DNA of 64,000 bases, taken from Dastarcus helophoroides. Lineage: Eukaryota; Arthropoda; Insecta; Coleoptera; Bothrideridae. The translations under genes and the position numbers were made by a program. Location: positions 20,051,539 through 20,115,538 of the forward strand of contig CM053330.1 in assembly GCA_028583605.1 (NCBI GenBank). The letters run 5' to 3'. The notes under the pieces were generated by a model that was given only the letters and a program-made list of their open reading frames with translations, was not told the origin of the DNA and did no database searches. How positions within the stretch are numbered: the stretch's first letter is position 1; each line of letters starts with the position of its first letter. Positions 57,560-64,000 of this stretch are shown here, one piece after another.

Positions 57560-59160
57560 TAAGATTCCTAGTTTAAGTTGAAATGGTAAAAAAAATAAAT
57601 CGAAGTTTTCAAATTCAGAGTTTTTTGCGATATCCCGATGTTAATTTTGACATTTCAAACTTTCTCCTGGAACTATCCTTTTAGATTTGAAATTGTAAGA
57701 GAAAAAAATTAGGCATTTAGGTTATAATTGGAAATTTCAGACATAAAGTCAGCAATGAAAAAAAAATGTTTTTTTAAATTTGGCTTTCTCTTTTGATCTG
57801 CGCCTATTACGTTTTGATTTTTTTTTAAATTTGGAGGTTGATATTTTAAAGTTTTTATTGTTTTTTTCGAAAACCTCAATGATTTCGAGAAATTGTTACT
57901 TTATAAATTTCGAATTTTTTTGTCAAATGATTTTGAAATAAAAATTCCGAGTAATTATTTAATATGTAGTTTTTTCCAAATTTTTACTTTTTTCATGAAG
58001 TTACCATTTTTTTGCTTTTTTTAAAGTTTTGTCGCATTAAAAATCGAAATTTATAAGTTTCGAGTTCCTCTGGAAGTTTTGACTTTTTTTTTTATCGAAA
58101 TTTTGACACTAAATTTAAAAAAAAGGCGAAAAGTGAACTCTTGGAATGTCAAAATTTTTATAATGCTGAAGAAATTCTTCATTTCTAAATTTTTTTCGGA
58201 AATTCCGTTTTTAATGTGAAAAGTTTTATTTTTGTCTCAGAACTCAACTTTTCAATCTAAATTTTAATAAAAACCGGAAATTTCCAGTTTAAAGTTTAAG
58301 CTGGAAACTTTGGGAAAACTTAGTTAAAACAAATATTTAAGATATTTCATTTTTGGCCGTTTCTGCTTTCTCTTTCGAACGAAATAAAAGGCTTAAATTT
58401 TGAATTTTAACTTTTTTCTCTAATAATTTCAACTTTATAATCCAAATTCTGACTATTATTATTTAATTCCTTGGTTTTTGTTTTTAAATTAGGAAAATCT
58501 TTTTCTATAAATTATAGTTTATTTCTCAAAATTTAATCTTTTAAATTTATATTTTCAGTTTTTACTATTTTTCCTAAAGATAAAATTAATTCATACCCTT
58601 CATTTTTATTTTTGTTTTTTTCTAAAAAATTTTCACTTTTTCTGCGAATTTGACCCGAAACTTGGACTTTTTTTGAATTTGGACGAACTTTTCATTATTG
58701 GTCTTTTGGCAACTTCTTTTACCTCAAAATTTATTTCAAACTTCATTGATTTTCTCAAAATTTTGTCTTCTGTTAAAGTTGAAATTTTGGAAGTTTTAAT
58801 TTTATTTTGAAATTCAGTCCCGAAATGTGGTCCTTTTTTTTCCGAAATTTTTAGTCTAAATTTGAGATTTTTAAAGTAATTTCCAGTCTACTGTCTGAAC
58901 ATTTACTTTTTCTTTTTTTAAATTTCTGTTGTCAATTCGAAACATCCGGAAATTTCATTTTAATATATTTATTAACATAAATTATGTTTTTTTTTTTGTT
59001 GAGAAATTTCGATTTTTATGGTCCGAAGTTCGAGTTTAATTCTTGCTTTTTTCCCAAATGTTTAATTAGAAACTTATAATTTTGATTTTTTTTTTAAATT
59101 CTATAATGATATTCGAAGTTTCAAATTATTTTTTTTTAATTTGGACCCTTTCTTTAAAAA
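57560..59160. repeat. Long degenerate T-rich array
   Basis: About 1.6 kb of irregular TTTCGACTTTTT/AAATTTTGA units, pyrimidine-biased on the + strand, without coding potential. Confidence 0.65.
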
Positions 59161-59640
59161 AACCACCATATTTTTGAAATAGCCGAAATTTTTGAAGGAT
59201 AGTAGATATTCATTTAAAAAAAAATGGTAGTCAAGATTTTTTAAAAAATTGGAATCGTTAATGGGGTCGAAATTTCAGAAAAATCTGAATGTCTTAAAAA
59301 ATTGAAATTAAAAATAATGTCGAAACTTAAAAAAAATGAGTTTCTAAAAAAGAACGTTTCGTAAAAATGTTGAAATCTGAAAATATAGAAGTTTTCAAAA
59401 AAGGTCGAAATTTTGAAGAAACTCGGAAAATTTTCAAAAAATAGGTGGTCTTTAAAAAACCCTAAAATTTTCGAAAAGTCGAAACGTTAAAGTGTTAAAA
59501 AAAAAACTCGAAAATTTTCTTCTAAAAAATATTTCGAGAAAAGAGTGTTGTTTTAAAATGAGTTTAGCTTTCAAGAAACTCGACCCTTTCACGTAAAAAA
59601 ATAAATTTAGAAAAAAATATTCTAAAGTAAAATAAGTCGA
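59160..59640. repeat. A-rich array (inverted polarity)
   Basis: The same unit style switches to purine-rich (AAAAATGTTGAAATCTGAAA, AAAAAGGTCGAAATTTTGAA) close to 59160 and back to T-rich near 59680. Confidence 0.6.
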
Positions 59641-59949
59641 AATGGGAGGCGTTTAAATTAAAAATTGCTAATTTATACTAGAAATCCTTTTTTAAGTTCA
59701 TATTTTAATCTCAAAGTTCCATATTTTCAGGACCGTTTACTATTTTCAAAATTTAGACTTTTTCAAAATTTTCGACTTTTCTCGAAAACACGAAATATTA
59801 TTGTTTTAAATTTCACTCTTTCTTAAATAAATTTTAAAAATGTAATCTCAAAATTTAGATTTTTCTTCTCGAAATTGATAGTTTAAATTGTATATTATTT
59901 TCTTGTACATTTTAAGTTTTTATCATGTAACTCAGGAAAGATAAATGAA

Positions 59950-60200
59950 AAATCACCTCTGTTGGAGAAAAAGTAAACACTAAATTTTTATTTTAGAATC
60001 ATCTTCACTTTAGCTTAACGAATACAGAAAGTTTCTCGCCAAGATCGCGTGTGGAACGGCCGCTTTATTGATTTGAATATGGAAAATTTTGTTTTTTTTT
60101 GTCAATAATTTCCACAATATTAGTCTAACAAAAAATGTTTCCTATAAATTTGGAAAGCTTAAGAGCTTAAAATTTTGCTGTAAAAAATTTATTTTGATTC
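59950..60200 (+). repeat. Dispersed repeat copy 3
   Basis: CATCTTCACTTTAGCTTAACGAA, GCCAAGATCGCGTGTGGA, GTCTAACAAAAAATGTTTCC; direct partner of 57060-57310, 2.89 kb downstream. Confidence 0.72.
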
Positions 60201-60609
60201 TTGGGGTTGGTCTGGTAAGTTAATTTTTAGATACCTCAAGTAATTTCTGTAGCTATTGGTTTTCTGTTACCACCATCGTCGTTATTTCTGGATTTGAGTG
60301 TTACTTAAAAATCGAAGAAGTGTATTTAGGATGGAACTTGCCAAACGTCGATATTGTATGGCAAAGGTAAAGGCAAGCCTATTTTTAGTAGTATAATAAA
60401 ATGTAATAATCATTGACTATTATTTGAAAATTAATCCTCCTGATCCACACATTCTCTTTCAAAAGAGTAAACATTAAATGTTTTTCGATTAATCTGTCCT
60501 AATTAAACTTCAGACATCGCACTTAATTAAATTTGTAAATTATGCAGTTCAGTGCGAAGGCTAATGATTTTGTAAAGCTGATTGACGTACATCCTAACAT
60601 GTAAACTAG

Positions 60610-61191
60610 AATTCATTTATAAAGTTCAATTATTTTACGCTACTAATAGAAGAGTTGCACAGTTCCGTATCAGGTTCCTTTTATGAACATGATCAATTAG
60701 ACTTTGTCTTCGTGAGAAATTACGAGGTGTATGGATGGACATTACGCTATGTTACTAGTCTAAGAACGACATTCCACTTGAATCAGTTTTCAGTTTATTC
60801 CAACCTTATTTTGACTTACCTACACAGATACAACGATGGACTAATTAGTGCTTTACAAATTCCTTGTTCTTGTCTGCGGGCTCGTTCCAGGTGTGTTTCC
60901 CGGATGGGACATGTTGATGGCTGCCATAATTTTAACACTAAAATATTTCTAATAAAAACCCCTTACAATGATCAGCAGGTTTTCGGATATCATGTTAAAA
61001 ATGAATGTATTTTATCTACCTGTTTTGGCAGAACTCCCCCTAGTGCGTTGGCAATATCGCAACGTCTCAGCTGGCTGTGGTGTATTGTGTGTATACTGAT
61101 GGCTGTGGTGTATTGTGTGTATACTGAAGGCTGGTCTGCCGTAATTACTGTATTGCTCGTGGCTCTGGCAGCTGTGGTTAAATGTCGATGA
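60610..61191 (+). CDS. Unassigned open reading frame, longest in the window
   Basis: The frame is open for 194 codons (60610-61191), far longer than expected by chance in this composition, and GC content rises in its 3' half. No ATG opens it; the first Met codon is internal (ATG 60904, in CVSRMGHVDGC). An acceptor-like CTACTAATAG near 60650 could start an exon. The C-terminal part is hydrophobic (WLWCIVCILMAVVYC, ITVLLVALAAVV), suggesting membrane segments. Part of that is produced by a tandem 27-bp duplication (TGGCTGTGGTGTATTGTGTG, about 61072 and 61099). AATAAA lies at about 61258. I recognise no family. Confidence 0.3.
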   Translation, partial: NSFIKFNYFTLLIEELHSSVSGSFYEHDQLDFVFVRNYEVYGWTLRYVTSLRTTFHLNQFSVYSNLILTYLHRYNDGLISALQIPCSCLRARSRCVSRMGHVDGCHNFNTKIFLIKTPYNDQQVFGYHVKNECILSTCFGRTPPSALAISQRLSWLWCIVCILMAVVYCVYTEGWSAVITVLLVALAAVVKCR

Positions 61192-61619
61192 CGACAACCC
61201 TGGGGTTGCTACCTGTACTTTTTTGCACTTTATACCTTATATATACCTTCTGACAATAATAAAGTACCCAAAAAACACGTTATTTGAAATTAGTTTGATT
61301 ATTTAGGGTTCATTTTACGTAAATTATCAAAAGACAACATAGATCTGCTTAGCAATTGAACTCAGTACTCGTCTTTAAACGTAAACTAATCTTACATATT
61401 AATTTTGTTGATGTTAAATACCCTGCATAGTAGCCTAGTGAATAGATTCAATTGACTAGAATGTCATAAGAAGTTATTTTGGAAGCAATTTTGCAAAATT
61501 TATTAATGCCTAACACTTTAACGTGGTTGAGATTTGTTTCTTTGCAGCCCATGGATGCAGGCAAAGTTTCTTTCAAGTTGGGAGGTTGCTCAGAAATCAT
61601 TCTGAAAAATTGATAGGCA

Positions 61620-62339
61620 GAAAAAAAAGAAAAAATATTTTCATTTAGCTACATGAAGTGGGGAGATCGAATTTCCAGGTTAAAATCGGATTTTCGAAAA
61701 AGAGCCAAAGTTTAAGAAAGGAACGTTAGAAGAACTTTGAGAAATGTCGAAATATCGAAAATTTCAATGTAAATTTTCAAAAGTCGAATTGTGTGAAAAA
61801 AATGGCAGTCCAGAATCGGTCGAATTTAGGGAAAACAGTTGCAATTTTCTAAAATATTTCTCTTAGAATGTTTACTTTATTTAAATGTTGCCATATTTTG
61901 TAAAATTTTGTGAAAAAGTCCAATTCTAAATGCAAATGTCCAGAAATTATTGAATTTTGGGGTAAAAGTCAAAATTTGGAGAAGTTGAATTCCGCGAAAT
62001 AACTTTAAATTACCGGAAAATCAAATTAAAAAAAAATAAGAACAAAACTAGTAAAAATATCACGACTTTTAAAAAATATCGTTGAAATTTACAGAAAAAT
62101 ATCGAACGTCCAATTTTAAAAGAAAATTTGCAATTTTTAAGACAAAGTAACATAATTTTTAACGAGATAAAATAAATTTGGAAAAGCTTTCTGTAGATCA
62201 TTAACCTTTGTTAAAAAGTCGAAAAATGTCCAAAATTTGAAAAAAGTAAAAATTCTCAAGGGTTGAATTTTGTGAAAAGACGCAATTTTCAGAAAAAGTC
62301 GAAATTTGAGCTAAAAAAATCTCAATTTTCCAAAAATAT
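61620..62339. repeat. Degenerate A-rich array, left of LTR
   Basis: AAATTTCGAAAAAGTC-like units. It continues after the solo LTR at 62640, so the LTR inserted into an existing array. Confidence 0.6.
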
Positions 62340-62627
62340 TGTTGGGCGTTATTGGTTCGAAGATTAATACTTCGTGAATTGTAACCACTTTATTTGCAAA
62401 CTGATTCCGGAACACTACAATTAAAATTCACTTAGGTAACTGACCAACTGACTAATTAACCCACCGCGCATTTACTGACTTCCTGTTTCTAGAACGGAAT
62501 CCGTACAGATAAGGCTTATCGCGGAAATTTCTGGAGTGCTTACCTGCCTTATGATTTTTTATCGCGACCGCTTCCCATTATCAAATTTTTCTAGAAGATT
62601 CCTTGCTAAATTTTTCATTTTGCTACA
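62340..62627 (-). mobile_element. Solo LTR of the gypsy-like family, minus orientation
   Basis: Starts TGTTGGGCGTTATTGGTTCG and ends TTGCTACA, flanked by ATAT at 62336-62339 and 62628-62631. CTGACCAACTGACTAATTAA, TAAGGCTTATCGCGG and TTTCTAGAA align with 10227-10581. It is shorter (288 bp) and lacks a clear TATA box, so it has internal deletions. Confidence 0.85.
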
Positions 62628-62639
62628 ATATTCTTCTTA

Positions 62640-63215
62640 AAATTTAATATTTAATAAAGACAAAATCTTTTTTTCGAAATCCCCTAAAAATATTTTTCTC
62701 AACATTTTACATTACGAATTGCGATCTAATTTAGAGGGAAATGGCGACATTTTTGGAACCATAAAACATCACATTTTGAGATAAAAATCGGAATTTTTAG
62801 AAACAGATAAATATTAGGAAATTTCGAAATAAATATTTTGTAACAAAAGTAGAATTTTGAAACCAAATCGAAATTTCGAAAAAGACGAATTTTTGAGGAA
62901 AGGCTAATTTTAGGAAAAAGACTTTTTTAAGAAAAAAAGTAAAAATTTCGCGAAAAAAAAAAAACGAATTAAGAAGAACGAGTTGAAATTGAGGAAAGTA
63001 GAAATTTTTAGAAATACTACATATCGAATAGTGGAGATAAAAATCTAAATTTCGTGAAAACGGGAAACTAAAAAACTAGCCAAAATTAAAAAAAATATGA
63101 AAAATCAGATTTTAAGGAAAAACTTTTCAAGAAAAGTCCAAGGTTCAGAAAAATAACGTAATTCTGAAAAAAGCGAAATTGCGAGATAACTTCGAAAGGG
63201 ACAAATAAATACAAC
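62640..63215. repeat. Degenerate A-rich array, right of LTR
   Basis: Continuation of 61620-62339 with the same polarity. Confidence 0.6.
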
Positions 63216-63239
63216 ATTTTCGCATTTTTTTTAATTGGA

Positions 63240-63287
63240 GGTGTGCTACTTTACCATACTCAAAATCGTTTAGTAAAGTGGCACTTT
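63240..63287. repeat. Short inverted repeat
   Basis: GTGCTACTTTACCATACTC and TAGTAAAGTGGCAC can pair as a 14-nt stem with one mismatch. Confidence 0.5.
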
Positions 63288-63659
63288 ACCGCATAGATAC
63301 GAAACTTTAATGCATAGCAGCCATCACTGACAATTAAACACAGTTGCACTTTAAATAGCTCAAAGACGCTTCTAGAGCAAAATTTAAAATGCCTTAGGAA
63401 CAGTTTTTAAATTTTTATATTTATTGATGTGCAATTTAGTAATTAAAACTCATTTCGACCCACAAAAAATGACACTTGTCAACTGTTGTTTTGTAAATCG
63501 ACAAAGCTGTGTCAGATTGCTAGGCTACGGAAATAATAAACATAACTTTTTTAAGTTACTGGCTCATACTCAAACGCTATACTCGTTTGGTAAAATTTTG
63601 CCTTTCTACACTTGCTGTTCAATATGCTATTTCCGTAGAAAGTCAGATTTTAAGCAAGA

Positions 63660-64000
63660 AAGTCGATTTTTGGAATAGTCAAAATAAAAGAAACCAATTT
63701 TAAATAAAAAAATATATAGTCATAAATCCGAGAAAACGACAAATTTTCAGAATAAATGGAAAAGGAAAACAATCTAATGTTGAGTTAAATTGTGAGAAAA
63801 TTACAAACTTCGAGGAGAAAATTGAGATTAGCAGTAATATACAAGATCGGATTTTGAGATAAAGTCGAAATATCGAAAAAAGACGGATTTTGTTGAAATT
63901 ATCAAATTTCGAAAAAAAAAATACGAATTTCAAGGGAAAAACTTTGAACTTAAAAAGAAATTGGAAATTTCTCGAAAAAGTTCGAACTTTCGAGATCGAA
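63660..64000. repeat. Degenerate A-rich array at window end
   Basis: GAAAAAAGACGGATTTTG- and TCGAAAAAGTTCGAAC-like units running to the edge. Confidence 0.55.

Noticed and set aside
1..64000. CRISPR arrays, bacterial operons or riboswitches
   Set aside because: Nothing with regular spacer-repeat structure or bacterial gene organisation; splice sites and insect transposons indicate a eukaryotic genome.
19738..64000. Second shot exon (start of the calponin-homology domain)
   Set aside because: I looked for the conserved D-E-R-D...F-T-K-W-V-N-K-H coding text on the plus strand and saw none. A translated search should confirm the absence.

Overview
The window is AT-rich, gene-poor nuclear DNA from an arthropod, most likely an insect. 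Several things point that way: a recognisable spectraplakin (short stop) exon with animal splice signals, Tc1/mariner-type transposases, hAT, Helitron and foldback elements, a Ty3/gypsy-like gag, a tRNA-derived SINE and a truncated LINE. There are no bacterial operons, Shine-Dalgarno sites or CRISPR arrays. I could not fix the order of insect from sequence alone.

Only one host coding exon is convincing, at 19618-19737 on the + strand. Its end matches the segment just before the calponin-homology actin-binding domain of Short stop/MACF1. No exon for the following calponin-homology residues is visible to the right. The stretch 19738-64000 is therefore best read as one very long 5' intron (over 44 kb) filled with transposable elements, and 1-19617 as upstream intron or intergenic DNA.

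Layout. 0.8-4.5 kb: a large foldback element whose left arm is split by a Helitron. 5.1-5.4 kb: an eroded ribozyme-type LTR. 8.6-8.9 kb: LINE tail. 10.1-12.3 kb: a Tc1/mariner-like element with DD41D catalytic spacing and 0.32-kb terminal repeats, interrupted by a solo LTR. 14.6-15.2 and 17.0-18.25 kb: two non-autonomous DNA elements with GC-rich ends. 19.6 kb: shot exon. 22.5, 23.6-24.5 and 27.3 kb: foldback and dispersed repeats. 29.2-31.8 kb: the most interesting locus, described below. 34-35.3 kb: decayed transposon proteins. 35.9 kb: hAT MITE with an 8-bp target duplication. 37-42.6 kb: foldbacks, dispersed repeats and a MITE nested in a MITE. 43.7 kb: solo LTR. 47.7-48.9 kb: mariner. 49.9 kb: SINE. 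51.1-52.7 kb: foldback. 52.8-53.6 kb: retropepsin and LTR remnant. 55-64 kb: strand-asymmetric, low-complexity arrays with one more solo LTR and an unassigned ORF.

Main discovery candidate. The repeats flanking a broken gag gene at 29.2-31.8 kb carry type I hammerhead ribozyme folds: CTGACGA, a 5-bp stem II, GAAA, a tiny CCGG stem III, a GUA cleavage triplet, and a two-part stem I. One copy (29858-29914) looks intact, a second (31656-31712) nearly so, and others are damaged. The repeats form inverted dimers on one side of gag and direct dimers on the other. An aspartic-protease remnant followed by a related repeat at 52.8-53.6 kb suggests that a longer gag-protease-bearing parent existed. This resembles retrozymes and Penelope-like elements in its ribozymes, but its coding part is Ty3/gypsy-like. 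A second, independent hammerhead-like core lies at 24155-24210.
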